Below are positions 42,277 through 51,388 of a stretch of 64,000 nt of DNA, one piece after another. How positions within the stretch are numbered: the first letter of the stretch is position 1; each line of letters begins with the position of its first letter. The stretch lies in contig NZ_CP075175.1 in NCBI RefSeq assembly GCF_021223605.1, positions 2,548,501 through 2,612,500 on the forward strand, read 5' to 3'. The translations under genes and the position numbers were made by a program. Source of the DNA: Paenibacillus sp. 481. GTDB lineage: Bacteria > Bacillota > Bacilli > Paenibacillales > Paenibacillaceae. The notes beneath the pieces were generated by a model, which searched no databases, was not told the origin of the DNA, and saw only the letters and a program-made list of their open reading frames with translations.

Positions 42277-43482
42277 ATGAATGTAAAGAAAACAATCATG
42301 ATGAGCTTAGCAGTTACGATGACGGGGACAATGCTGCTGTATGCGAACGGAGGAGTGTCTGTTGCAAATGCTCAGACGAACAAAGCAGCACATGTAGCGT
42401 CATTCAATGAGGCGGATGCTGCGCAGAAAAAAAAGGTAATTACACAAGCGCTGGATGAAGTCGTGGCTAAGGGTATCCCAGGTGTGATCGTGCAAACGTT
42501 GAAAAACGGAGCGAAGTGGGAGTACGCGACAGGTAAAGCTAGCATTTATGCGGATCGCAGCATGCAGCCCGATTTTCATTTTCGAATCGGCAGTATAACG
42601 AAGACGTTTGTCGCTACGGTAGTGCTGCAATTAGCAGGCGAAGGAAAGTTGAGCTTGGATGACACCGTGGAAAAGTGGCTGCCGGGTGTTGTACAGGGCA
42701 ACGGCCATGATGGCAGCCAAATTACGGTTCGGCAGTTGCTTAATATGACTAGTGGTATTGCTGACTGTGTAAATGAGTCATTAATGAAAACGTTGAATGA
42801 AAACCGTTTTAAAACCTACACGGCAGAAGAGCTTGTGAAAATAGGCCTACAACAAAAGCCATTATTTACGCCGGGTACTAAGTTTGATTATTCCAGTACG
42901 AATACGGTGCTGGCTGGCTTAATTGTTCAAAAAGTAACAGGTCAATCGTATGCCGAGCAAATTAAACAGCGCATTATTGAACCGTTGCAATTAAAAAATA
43001 CTTCTGTGCCGGGCTCGATTACGAAGTTGCCAGAGCCGCATGCAAGAGGCTATTCCATTAAAGCTCCAGCTGGAGCTTTAGAAGACTTCACAGAGATGAG
43101 TCCGACTTGGGGAAATGCAGCAGGTGAAATGATTTCGACCACGGGTGACTTAAATCGCTTTTTTTCCGAACTACTAGCTGGGAAATTGCTTAAACCAGAG
43201 CAAATGAAGGAGATGCTTAACGCTGTACCCTCACCTGAAATTAATGGTAGTTATGGTCTCGGCATCAATGTGCGGACACTCGCAAACGGAGTGTCGATTT
43301 GGGGACATGCCGGAGGCGTTCCAGGATTTATCTCTTATGTAGGAGGAACACTCGATGGCAAGCATGTGATTAGTTTTAACTATAACCTGCACCACCGCGG
43401 CGAACGCAATAAAGCTAAGGTTATGAAAGATGCGGAGAAAAAAATGCTGGAAGCGGAGTTCGGCAACCCACTCAGTGAGTGA
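42277..43482 (+). CDS. Secreted serine hydrolase 1 (R61/class C beta-lactamase fold)
   Basis: A 401-residue exported protein: signal peptide (first 32 residues, cleavage near ANAQ), then the penicillin-recognising fold. SxxK is GSITKTF (S106, K109). The second motif is YSS (205-207) where all other copies have YSN, a change at a normally conserved active-site residue. Third motif HAG (about 344-346) in WGHAGGVPG. Family members act as D,D-peptidases, D-peptidases, esterases or beta-lactamases. First of six tandem paralogues; own terminator and own dyad module. Confidence 0.92.
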   Translation: MNVKKTIMMSLAVTMTGTMLLYANGGVSVANAQTNKAAHVASFNEADAAQKKKVITQALDEVVAKGIPGVIVQTLKNGAKWEYATGKASIYADRSMQPDFHFRIGSITKTFVATVVLQLAGEGKLSLDDTVEKWLPGVVQGNGHDGSQITVRQLLNMTSGIADCVNESLMKTLNENRFKTYTAEELVKIGLQQKPLFTPGTKFDYSSTNTVLAGLIVQKVTGQSYAEQIKQRIIEPLQLKNTSVPGSITKLPEPHARGYSIKAPAGALEDFTEMSPTWGNAAGEMISTTGDLNRFFSELLAGKLLKPEQMKEMLNAVPSPEINGSYGLGINVRTLANGVSIWGHAGGVPGFISYVGGTLDGKHVISFNYNLHHRGERNKAKVMKDAEKKMLEAEFGNPLSE

Positions 43483-43545
43483 AGTTAACTTTGATTGTTT
43501 GACAACCGGATTCAATTCCATTGTAAAATAGCTATTTGCTGAGTG

Positions 43546-43586
43546 AGGCTGTCCTTAACATCCATCTGGATGTGGGGCAGCCTTTT
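43546..43586 (+). terminator. Terminator after hydrolase 1
   Basis: AGGCTG..AACATCCA pairs with TGGATGT..CAGCCT, followed by TTTGTG. Confidence 0.75.
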
Positions 43587-43608
43587 GTGTTTTGGTAGTC
43601 ATTTTGGT

Positions 43609-43661
43609 GTCATATGACTGATTTGTCACTATGGAACATGACAACGCCTCCCTTAATCTGA
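43609..43661 (+). promoter_or_regulatory. Conserved dyad module B (before hydrolase 2)
   Basis: GTCATATGAC (43609-43618), five bases, TGTCACTATGGAACATGACA (43624-43643), eight bases, CTTAATCTGA. Confidence 0.75.
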
Positions 43662-43698
43662 GGAGGATTCATATTTCATGTGATTAGGAGTGGTAGGA

Positions 43699-44901
43699 AT
43701 GAACGTGAAAAAAATGATCATGTTGAGCTTAGCTGTTATGTTGACAGGGGCAACATTGTTGCCTGTTAGCGGGGGTGTATCGACTGCTTACGCAGCGGAT
43801 AGTTCCAGTCAGATGTCTGAATCAAGTGCAAAAGGGACGGTTGCTGCTACGAAGACGAAGTACGCGGCCATTCAAAAGATCATAGACGACGCTGTTAAGC
43901 AAGGTATCCCGGGAATCATCGTCCAGACCGTTGATCATGGAACGAAAAAGCAATTCAGCGCGGGTAAAGCTAATATCCATTCTGGTCGTCCGATGCAGCC
44001 CGATTTTCATTTTCGCATAGGAAGCATTACGAAAACGTTTGTGGCGGTTGTTATGTTGCAGCTAGTTGGCGAGGGGAAGCTAAGTTTAGACGATTCAGTA
44101 GAAAAGTGGCTGCCGGGCGTTGTGCAAGGCAATGGTTATGACGGGAATAAAGTAACGATTCGAAACTTGCTTCAGCATACGAGCGGGATTGCGGATTACA
44201 CAACTGATCAGACGATGAAGGACTTTTTTGAAAATCCGTTTAGAACGTATACAGCGGAAGAGCTTACTCGTATGGGAGTGCAGCATAAACCGAAATTTGC
44301 CCCGGGGGCGAGATATGAATACTCGAACACAAACACGGTGATAGCTGGCCGCATCATTCAAAAAGTAACCGGACAAACGTATGCTGAACAGATTAAGCAG
44401 CGTATTTTGGAGCCACTGGGGTTGAAAAATACATTTCTCCCGGGCACATCCCAGAAGCTGCCTGATCCTCATGCAAGAGGATACTACAATAAGAAGGGTG
44501 GTACTTTACAAGACTTTACGGAGTATAATACAACTTGGGACGATGCATCGGGCGAAGTGATTTCGACTTTGGATGATCTTAGTCGATTCAATAGCGCGCT
44601 ATTGTCTGGTTCTTTACTACAACCAGAACAGTTGGCACAAATGTTAACAACCATGGATACCATCATGTTGCCAAAAAAACATGCGGGTCTTGGGATTTTC
44701 GAAACCAAATTATCTAAAGATCTGTCTATTTGGGGACACGACGGTGGAGTACCCGGCTCGGCTTCTCACCTCGTCGGAACACGAGATGGCAAACAGGTGC
44801 TAGCGGTTAATATAAATAAACTTGGTGACGATGGAAGAGAGCTTATATTTGGGGTTATCGACAAATTGGACGCGTTACATTTTAACGCAGCTTCGAAGTA
44901 G
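43699..44901 (+). CDS. Secreted serine hydrolase 2
   Basis: 400 residues from ATG 43699 (MNVKKMIMLSLAVMLTGATL), with AGGAG eight bases upstream; the GTG at 43690 is too close to the site. Signal peptide ends near AYAAD. Active-site motifs: SITK in FHFRIGSITKTF, YSN in YEYSNTN, HDG in WGHDGGVPG. The linker after the signal is Ser/Lys/Thr-rich. Faced by a convergent MFS gene through a shared terminator. Confidence 0.92.
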   Translation: MNVKKMIMLSLAVMLTGATLLPVSGGVSTAYAADSSSQMSESSAKGTVAATKTKYAAIQKIIDDAVKQGIPGIIVQTVDHGTKKQFSAGKANIHSGRPMQPDFHFRIGSITKTFVAVVMLQLVGEGKLSLDDSVEKWLPGVVQGNGYDGNKVTIRNLLQHTSGIADYTTDQTMKDFFENPFRTYTAEELTRMGVQHKPKFAPGARYEYSNTNTVIAGRIIQKVTGQTYAEQIKQRILEPLGLKNTFLPGTSQKLPDPHARGYYNKKGGTLQDFTEYNTTWDDASGEVISTLDDLSRFNSALLSGSLLQPEQLAQMLTTMDTIMLPKKHAGLGIFETKLSKDLSIWGHDGGVPGSASHLVGTRDGKQVLAVNINKLGDDGRELIFGVIDKLDALHFNAASK

Positions 44902-44935
44902 ACACTCGACCGACATGCAGGCTCACATTTAAAAA

Positions 44936-44995
44936 TAAAGAAACCGGATGTACCTATGGCTGTAACTCCATAAGGGATATCCGGTTTGCTTCTTT
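44936..44995. terminator. Bidirectional terminator between hydrolase 2 and MFS gene
   Basis: AAACCGGAT (44941-44949) and ATCCGGTTT (44979-44987), with further pairing of CCTATGG and CCATAAGG inside. T-rich on both outer sides. Confidence 0.8.
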
Positions 44996-45003
44996 AATAA
45001 ATA

Positions 45004-46200
45004 TTAGGCGTTTGCCATCTTCGCTTTCTTATTTTTTAACAAGTACCCTGTATAAATGGCCAGATACAACGCGATGAACAAGATAGAGAACAAGTACATG
45101 CCCGAATAGCTCATCTGGCTGGCAACAGGGCCAAGGATCATCGCTCCTCCACCGATACCAAGGTCAAACGAGGAGTAGAACATCCCGTTGGCAACCCCTC
45201 TGCGCTGCGGAGTCACGCGGTTAATAACCCAAGCCTGCAAAGAAGGCTGCACGGCACCGAAGCCTAAACCATAGAACAACGCTGCCACAATAAGCAGCAT
45301 GGTCGAATCCGCATTTGCTAATATAATCAGCCCGATTATCGCAAGTACAGCACCTGGTAGCAACACGGTAACATGTCCTTTTTTATCGAACAACTTACCC
45401 GCTATCGGCCTCACAAGAAAGGCGCATATAGCGTTAATGAAGAAGAACCAGCCTACATTGGCGATGCCAGCCTCAATACCGAACAAGGTAATAAAGCTTG
45501 CGATTCCACCGTACGTAATCCCGAACATAAGCATAAGTAATGATGGGAATAGCGCCTTTTTTTCAAAAAATCGGGCCCATAGCGACATCTTCTCCTGCAC
45601 TTGACTGCCTGCTGGGCGTGGAAGACTAAGCAATAACGTGACGATCATGGATAATACAGTCAAGATAAATGACGTTGTAAACATGGCCTTAAATCCGAAG
45701 CTGTTGGATAGTGCTATACCCGCCATCGGGCCAAGAGCCGCGCCCAAAATAGTTGATAGACCAAAATAGCCAAGTCCTTCGCCACGACGAGCTGCCGGAA
45801 CTAAATCAGAGGCAATCGTTCCGACGGTCGTCGTTACAATACCCCATCCTAATCCGTGAAGAAACCGAACATGTAAGACATAGCCTGCAAGAACAGACCA
45901 ATTATAAAGAGCGATTGCGATTAAACAAATGACATATCCGACGAGCAATATGCGTTTGCGGTTCAATTTATCCAGTGCTGCGCCGGAAATAGGTCGGATA
46001 ATAATGGAGGATAGCGTGAACATCCCCATAATCAGGCCGATGACGAACTCGCTGCCGCCTTGCTGTGCAACGAATGTCGGGATCGTGGGCAGCAACATTT
46101 GAAAGCCCATGAACAGCAGTAGATTGGCCAGTATTAAGGTGACAAATGTCTTGGACCAAATCGACGGTGTTGCAGTTGGTGTCTGTTTGTGTGTGGTCAT
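45004..46200 (-). CDS. MFS transporter
   Basis: A 398-residue, 12-segment major facilitator. It begins with a short Thr-rich cytosolic part, then FVTLILANLLLFMGFQMLLP; motif A-like GAALDKLNRKRILLVGY between helices 2 and 3; GLGWGIVTTTVGTIASDLVP in helix 4. Drug-efflux-like. It follows a TetR gene on the same strand (49-base gap), so the pair probably forms an inducible efflux unit inserted opposite to the hydrolase array. Confidence 0.9.
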   Translation of the reverse strand: MTTHKQTPTATPSIWSKTFVTLILANLLLFMGFQMLLPTIPTFVAQQGGSEFVIGLIMGMFTLSSIIIRPISGAALDKLNRKRILLVGYVICLIAIALYNWSVLAGYVLHVRFLHGLGWGIVTTTVGTIASDLVPAARRGEGLGYFGLSTILGAALGPMAGIALSNSFGFKAMFTTSFILTVLSMIVTLLLSLPRPAGSQVQEKMSLWARFFEKKALFPSLLMLMFGITYGGIASFITLFGIEAGIANVGWFFFINAICAFLVRPIAGKLFDKKGHVTVLLPGAVLAIIGLIILANADSTMLLIVAALFYGLGFGAVQPSLQAWVINRVTPQRRGVANGMFYSSFDLGIGGGAMILGPVASQMSYSGMYLFSILFIALYLAIYTGYLLKNKKAKMANA

Positions 46201-46249
46201 TAGGGCATCTCCTTGTTGTTGGTTTAAGATAATAACGGTAATAACGGTA

Positions 46250-46837
46250 CTAAGGCGTTAACCCTCTAGCTAACACGCGAATAGCATCAGGCAGCCAATC
46301 ATCGAGCTGAATGGATGACACTAAACCGCCTGTAAATGTCTCGCTCACATATTTGCCGTGATTCATATATAGAAACGTAATCGACTGATGCTCGGGATCA
46401 CCGGCAACGACTAGGCCCCTACGCTGCATTTCAGCAAAGTAGTCTGTTAACAGCTCCTTCAGCTTGCGCGGGTGCGCTGTCGACTGCGTAAAGAGCTCCG
46501 GCATCGTGTTTCGTTCCATCATCGAAATGACGAACACTTTCCGGTTTTTCCTCATCAAATCGTGATACAGTTTGCTCACCATGAACAAATCCGCTTCCAA
46601 GTTCCATTTGATGCATTCTTCAAAAGCGTGCGTCATCGGAACGCTATATGAATATTTATCAATCGCTGCCTCTAATATCCCCTTCTTCGTCCCGAAGATA
46701 CGAAATACGGTCATCTCGCTGACCCCAGCAGCTTGGGCAATGCTCTTGGTAGTCACTGCTTGGTAGCCGTGCTCGCAGATGAGTTCAATGGCAGCTTCTA
46801 ATATTTTGTCAGCTGTCTTTTCTGCACGTTGGCTCAT
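46250..46837 (-). CDS. TetR-family transcriptional regulator
   Basis: A 195-residue repressor: N-terminal HTH (KILEAAIELICEHGYQAVTT, KSIAQAAGVSEMTVFRIFGT) and a divergent helical ligand-binding domain. It probably controls itself and the MFS gene through the palindrome at 46860-46875. Confidence 0.9.
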   Translation of the reverse strand: MSQRAEKTADKILEAAIELICEHGYQAVTTKSIAQAAGVSEMTVFRIFGTKKGILEAAIDKYSYSVPMTHAFEECIKWNLEADLFMVSKLYHDLMRKNRKVFVISMMERNTMPELFTQSTAHPRKLKELLTDYFAEMQRRGLVVAGDPEHQSITFLYMNHGKYVSETFTGGLVSSIQLDDWLPDAIRVLARGLTP

Positions 46838-46859
46838 GGTGACGCCCCTTTCCTTAAAT

Positions 46860-46875
46860 GTTAGTGAGTACTAAC
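46860..46875. promoter_or_regulatory. TetR operator candidate
   Basis: GTTAGTGAGTACTAAC is a perfect 6-4-6 dyad, 23 bases upstream of the TetR start. The spacing and form are typical of TetR autoregulatory sites. Confidence 0.7.
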
Positions 46876-46960
46876 TATAATCAATGTTAACGATAGGCCA
46901 AATCGAAGTGGATGTCAACTTCCATTTAATAAGAGGTTACTTATGCAGGTATAGTTTTTT

Positions 46961-47035
46961 GTCATATGACAGTTGGTCAGTCAAGATGATGATGAATCGT
47001 CACTATCAAGCATGACACGCTCAAGCTTACTCTAA
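46961..47035 (+). promoter_or_regulatory. Conserved dyad module C (before hydrolase 3)
   Basis: GTCATATGAC (46961-46970), 27 bases, CGTCACTATCAAGCATGACA (46998-47017), eight bases, CTTACTCTAA. The inter-dyad gap is about two helical turns longer than in modules B, D and E. Confidence 0.75.
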
Positions 47036-47090
47036 TGGTGTGCTGAGGCACAGAAACAGAAACCATTAGAGCGATTGAGGAGATGTGAAT

Positions 47091-48302
47091 ATGAACGTAA
47101 AAAAAACAATGCTGCTGAGCTTTGCGATTATGATGGCAGGTACAACGCTTTTGTATGCAAATGAAGGGACGTCCGCCGCTTTTGTGGATCAATCAAGTCG
47201 TTCAATTATTGCGAAAAAGCCTACAACAGAGATATCCGGGACATCCGAGCAAACTAAGGATGCAATCAGGAAGCTGATGGAAGAAGCAATCAAGCAAGGC
47301 ATACCCGGCATGATCATCCAAACGCAGAATGACGGAGTGAAGTGGGAATATGGAACGGGGAAGAGCAGTATATTTGCGGAACACAAGATGCAGCCCGGCT
47401 TTCATTTTCGAATTGGGAGCATTACGAAGACGTTCACAGCTACTGTTGTGCTGCAATTAGTTGGGGAAGGCAAGCTGAGCTTGGATGATTCGATTGAAAA
47501 ATGGCTCCCGGGTGTCGTACAAGGTAATGGCTATGACGGCAACAAGATTACCGTTCGACAATTACTTAATCATACGAGCGGCATTGCTAGCTACACGGAT
47601 GATACGGCATTTATGGAGAAGTCTTTTGAAAGCCCTTTTAAAGCCTACACGGCTAATGAGCTTGTGAAAGTTGGTTTACAGAAAAAGCCTTTATTCGCAC
47701 CCGGGACGGACTTCTATTATTCTAATACCAATTATGTGTTAGCTGGCTTAGTCATTCATAAAGTATCGGGCAAGACGCACGCGGAGGAAATTACCGAACG
47801 ACTCATAAAGCCGCTCGGTATGAAAAATAGTTTGGTTCCAGGGGCTTCATCTAAGCTGCCAGAACCACATGCAAGAGCTTACTACAGTACGAGCGATAAG
47901 CAGCTTCATGATATTACGGAAATGAATCCAGCTGTGGCTGATGCATCCGGTGATATGATTTCGACAGCTAACGATTTGAACCGTTTCTTCACAGAGCTTC
48001 TAGCTGGAAAACTACTAAAGCCCGAACAGATGAAGCAAATGCTTGATTGTGTAGAGAGTCAGCATGTACGTTATGGTCTAGGTATTCGTGAGATAAAGTT
48101 GGCAAATGGGGCCTCCGTCTGGGGACATGGTGGAGGAATTCACGGCTCAGTATCGCTAACGGTAGGTTCCTTAGGCGGGAAGCAGGTTGTCACATTAAAT
48201 AATAATTATCTTACTCCTGGTAAATTGACACCTCGGCTTGAAGTAGTTATGAGTTTGCAAGATAAGATACCAGCGCTACTATTCCAATCAACTGAAAAAT
48301 AG
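47091..48302 (+). CDS. Secreted serine hydrolase 3
   Basis: 403 residues from ATG 47091, with GAGGAG eight bases upstream. Signal peptide MNVKKTMLLSFAIMMAGTTL, cleavage probably near SAAF. Motifs: SITK in FHFRIGSITKTF, YSN in YYYSNTNYVLAG, and HGG in WGHGGGIHG, a variant of the HxG motif with a His two residues on where others have Pro. Otherwise collinear with the other copies. Terminator at 48306. Confidence 0.92.
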   Translation: MNVKKTMLLSFAIMMAGTTLLYANEGTSAAFVDQSSRSIIAKKPTTEISGTSEQTKDAIRKLMEEAIKQGIPGMIIQTQNDGVKWEYGTGKSSIFAEHKMQPGFHFRIGSITKTFTATVVLQLVGEGKLSLDDSIEKWLPGVVQGNGYDGNKITVRQLLNHTSGIASYTDDTAFMEKSFESPFKAYTANELVKVGLQKKPLFAPGTDFYYSNTNYVLAGLVIHKVSGKTHAEEITERLIKPLGMKNSLVPGASSKLPEPHARAYYSTSDKQLHDITEMNPAVADASGDMISTANDLNRFFTELLAGKLLKPEQMKQMLDCVESQHVRYGLGIREIKLANGASVWGHGGGIHGSVSLTVGSLGGKQVVTLNNNYLTPGKLTPRLEVVMSLQDKIPALLFQSTEK

Positions 48303-48305
48303 ACG

Positions 48306-48356
48306 AAAGGGGATGTCTCGAAAGTCATTGATCATGACGGTGAGGCATCCCCTTTT
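48306..48356 (+). terminator. Terminator after hydrolase 3
   Basis: AAAGGGGATG pairs with CATCCCCTTT, followed by TTACAT. Confidence 0.75.
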
Positions 48357-48460
48357 ACATGTGGCGGACATAAAAAAAGCGTGCTTGCGAGAGGGCCTCA
48401 AGGATGGAACCTCTCAGCTGCTATTTACCTAATGCGCGCTTATTTCGCCATGTTCAATAT

Positions 48461-48512
48461 GTCATATGACATATTGTCACTTGGAAATATGACAGCTACA
48501 CGCTTATGCTGA
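48461..48512 (+). promoter_or_regulatory. Conserved dyad module D (before hydrolase 4)
   Basis: GTCATATGAC (48461-48470, extended to TGTCATATGACA), four bases, TGTCACTTGGAAATATGACA (48475-48494), eight bases, CTTATGCTGA. A further 140 bases of leader contain direct repeats of CACCAACATG type before the gene. Confidence 0.75.
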
Positions 48513-48576
48513 CTCATGTGCTCGTACATTGTGCATCGTGAATCGTGTTAAGGCACACGGGTCAACGAGGGCACGT

Positions 48577-48609
48577 GCACCAACGTGCACCAACATGCAC
48601 CAGCATGTA
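48577..48609 (+). repeat. Short direct repeats in the leader of hydrolase 4
   Basis: GTGCACCAAC, GTGCACCAAC and ATGCACCAGC follow one another in steps of about 11 bases. Slippage-type expansion; no coding role. Confidence 0.6.
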
Positions 48610-48655
48610 TCGAAATGAAGCAACGGCGATCTAGCAACCAAAGGAGATGTTACAC

Positions 48656-49897
48656 ATGAACGTAAAGAAAAAAATGATATTAGGCCTAGCTGTTATGACA
48701 GCAGGGACAACGCTATTGTATGCAAATGGAGGAGCGACACTCGCTCATGCTCAAGCAGAAACTCAAGCAGTGAATCAATTAGAAACTCAAGCGAAGAGTA
48801 CGAGCACTACACCTAACGTGCTGTTAAATAAGACGAATACCGATGCGCAAAAAAAGGCGGTTACACAAGCGCTGGATGACATTCTTGCTAAAGGCGTACC
48901 AGGTGTCCTCGCACAATCCTTGAAAGACGGCGTGAAGTGGGATTATGCAGCAGGCAAAGCCAACGTACATTCCGGACGGAGTATGCAGCCTGATTTTCAT
49001 TTTCGGATTGGGAGTACATCGAAGACCTTTACCGCAACGGTGGCCTTGCAATTAGTCGGTGAAGGGAAACTAAGCCTAGACGATACGCTAGAAAAATGGC
49101 TGCCAGGTGTGGTGCAGGGCAACGGTTATGATGCCAGCAAAATTACGCTCAAGCAATTGCTTAATATGACGAGCGGCATTGCGAGCTATACCAGCAGCGA
49201 ACAATTTACAAAAGGCATGATTGAGAATCGTTTCAAAACCTACCAACCAGATGATCTAGTCAAAATGGCTTTGCAGCAAAAGCCGTTATTTGCGCCTGGA
49301 ACACAGTGGTCCTATTCCAATACAAACACGGTACTCGTCAGTCTAATGATTGAAAAAGCAACGGGACAAACACATGCCGAGCAAATTAAACAGCGTATTA
49401 TCGAACCGTTAAAGTTAACGCATACGTATGTACCAGGCAAATCGCAGAAGCTCCCAGAGCCGCATGCAAGAGGATATTATGCATATAAGCCGGATAAATC
49501 TTTAGAAGATTTCACCGAGCAAAATGTCACGGTTGCCCATGCGGCAGGTGAAATGATTTCATCCAACGCGGACATCAATCGCTTCTTCAGTGAACTGCTG
49601 TCGGGCAAATTGCTCAAGCCTGAGCAAATGAAGCAGATGTTCGAATCACCAATTGACAGCCCATTGGGGCGTTACGGGCTCGGTATTTATGAAAGAAAGT
49701 TATCGAATGGCCATGCGGTCTGGGGACATGATGGAAGTATTCCAGGCTACGCTACGTTTGTAGGTGGGACACTCGGAGGTAAGCATGTCATCAATTTCAA
49801 CATTAATCTACTCTCCGGCGATATCAAGCAGATGACGTCTATATTGGAGGCAGGCAATAAAGTATTTGAAGCGGAGTTCGCTCAATCCGCGAAATAA
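48656..49897 (+). CDS. Secreted serine hydrolase 4
   Basis: 413 residues from ATG 48656, nine bases after AAGGAG; the ATG at 48647 lies in that site. Signal peptide ends near LAHAQ; a Gln/Thr-rich spacer follows. Motifs: STSK in FHFRIGSTSKTF, YSN in WSYSNTNTVLVS, HDG in WGHDGSIPGY. Closest in appearance to hydrolase 5 (shared AQSLKDGVKW and GKANVHSGRS-type segments). Terminator at 49905. Confidence 0.92.
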   Translation: MNVKKKMILGLAVMTAGTTLLYANGGATLAHAQAETQAVNQLETQAKSTSTTPNVLLNKTNTDAQKKAVTQALDDILAKGVPGVLAQSLKDGVKWDYAAGKANVHSGRSMQPDFHFRIGSTSKTFTATVALQLVGEGKLSLDDTLEKWLPGVVQGNGYDASKITLKQLLNMTSGIASYTSSEQFTKGMIENRFKTYQPDDLVKMALQQKPLFAPGTQWSYSNTNTVLVSLMIEKATGQTHAEQIKQRIIEPLKLTHTYVPGKSQKLPEPHARGYYAYKPDKSLEDFTEQNVTVAHAAGEMISSNADINRFFSELLSGKLLKPEQMKQMFESPIDSPLGRYGLGIYERKLSNGHAVWGHDGSIPGYATFVGGTLGGKHVINFNINLLSGDIKQMTSILEAGNKVFEAEFAQSAK

Positions 49898-49904
49898 ATA
49901 GGGA

Positions 49905-49950
49905 AAAAGGCTGCCCAGAGATGCTTTTCTCATAAGGGCAGCCTTTAATT
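49905..49950 (+). terminator. Terminator after hydrolase 4
   Basis: AAAGGCTGCCC pairs with GGGCAGCCTTT around a 19-base loop. Confidence 0.75.
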
Positions 49951-49952
49951 AT

Positions 49953-50004
49953 GTCATATGACATTGCGTCACTAGGAGAGTTGACAGCAGCTCGCTTATT
50001 CTAA
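49953..50004 (+). promoter_or_regulatory. Conserved dyad module E (before hydrolase 5)
   Basis: GTCATATGAC (49953-49962), four bases, CGTCACTAGGAGAGTTGACA (49967-49986), eight bases, CTTATTCTAA, then ATCATGTGTTCGATC as in module A. Confidence 0.75.
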
Positions 50005-50098
50005 ATCATGTGTTCGATCCGCGGTACAACGACCAAGGAAAGCCATTACATAAGCCCGAGCACAGCTTACTTATCTGATATTTGAGGAGAGATTAGAA

Positions 50099-51307
50099 AT
50101 GAACGCAAAGAAAACAGTACTGTTGAGCTTATCCATGATGATGGCAGGGACGATGTTGCTGTATGCGACTGGAGGCGCGGTAAAAGTTAACGCCGTGCAA
50201 GCGAATATAGGCCATTTAACGCCTGCAATTTCCTTAAAGAGTTTAGGCACAGAGGAACAAAAAAAGGCAGTCCAACAAGCTTTGGATGAAATGGTTGCTC
50301 TAGGTATTCCGGGTGTGTTGGCACAATCCTTGAAAGACGGCGTGAAGTGGGGATATGCAGCAGGTAAAGCTAACATTCATTCGGGTCGCAGTATACAGCC
50401 TGATTTTCATTTTCGGATTGGAAGTACAACGAAGACCTTTACCGCCACTGTGGTGCTGCAATTAGTCGGTGAGGGGAAGTTAAGCTTAGACGATACCGTT
50501 GAAAAATGGCTGCCCGGTGTGGTACAAGGCAACGGCTATGATGGTAGCAAAATTACGATTAGGCAGCTGTTGAATATGACGAGTGGAATTGCGAGCTTTA
50601 ACGAAGCAAATACACAGTTTGCAAAAGATGCGCTTGAAAATCCACTTAAAAGCTATAAGCCGGAACAACTAGTTAAACTTGGCTTGCAGCAAAAACCATT
50701 ATTTGCACCGGGAACCTCATGGTTCTATTCCAATACGAATTATGTGTTAGCGAGCTTAATCATTGAGAAAGTAACGGGGAGTACGTACCCCGAACAAGTG
50801 AGAAATCGAATCATTGAGCCTTTGCAATTAAAAAATACATATGTGCCAGAAGCGTCACAGCATCAACTGCCAGAACCATATACGAGAGGCTATTTTGCAC
50901 AAAAGCCGGGCGGGGACTTACGAGATTTTACGGAGATAAATGCTACGGCGGCGTATGCATCGGGGGGTATGGTTTCAACAGCGGGAGACATCAATCGCTT
51001 CTTCACGGAACTGTTGTCGGGCAAGCTGCTTAAACCGGAGCAAATGAAGCAGATGTTTGAAGATACAGTAGATAGCCCGAATGGTCGCTACGGACTTGGT
51101 ATTTTTGAGACGAAGCTTGCGAATGGTGTAGCCGTGTGGGGGCATAACGGAGCTATCCCAGGATACTTGACGTTTGTAGGTGGGACACTCCATGGCAAGC
51201 ACGTGATTAGTTATAGTCTGAATTTACTTGCTATCGATAAGATGAAATCGATAAAAGAGATTAGCCAAAAGGTACTCGAAGCGGAATTTACTCATTCAGC
51301 AAAGTAA
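50099..51307 (+). CDS. Secreted serine hydrolase 5
   Basis: 402 residues from ATG 50099, after GAGGAG. Signal peptide MNAKKTVLLSLSMMMAGTML. Motifs: STTK in FHFRIGSTTKTF, YSN in WFYSNTNYVLAS, HNG in WGHNGAIPGY. There is no hairpin in the 81 bases before hydrolase 6, so the two are probably one transcript. Confidence 0.92.
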   Translation: MNAKKTVLLSLSMMMAGTMLLYATGGAVKVNAVQANIGHLTPAISLKSLGTEEQKKAVQQALDEMVALGIPGVLAQSLKDGVKWGYAAGKANIHSGRSIQPDFHFRIGSTTKTFTATVVLQLVGEGKLSLDDTVEKWLPGVVQGNGYDGSKITIRQLLNMTSGIASFNEANTQFAKDALENPLKSYKPEQLVKLGLQQKPLFAPGTSWFYSNTNYVLASLIIEKVTGSTYPEQVRNRIIEPLQLKNTYVPEASQHQLPEPYTRGYFAQKPGGDLRDFTEINATAAYASGGMVSTAGDINRFFTELLSGKLLKPEQMKQMFEDTVDSPNGRYGLGIFETKLANGVAVWGHNGAIPGYLTFVGGTLHGKHVISYSLNLLAIDKMKSIKEISQKVLEAEFTHSAK

Positions 51308-51388
51308 GTGAAGGGCTATTTTAATGCACTCACGTCATAGGTGTGAATCTAAAAAATTCCAGCCATTTGGCGAGGAGGCATGAAGCAG

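Noticed and set aside
42143-42400. CRISPR-like repeats in the hydrolase array
   Set aside because: The repeated elements are promoter modules over 1 kb apart, each before a full gene, not short repeats with regular spacers.
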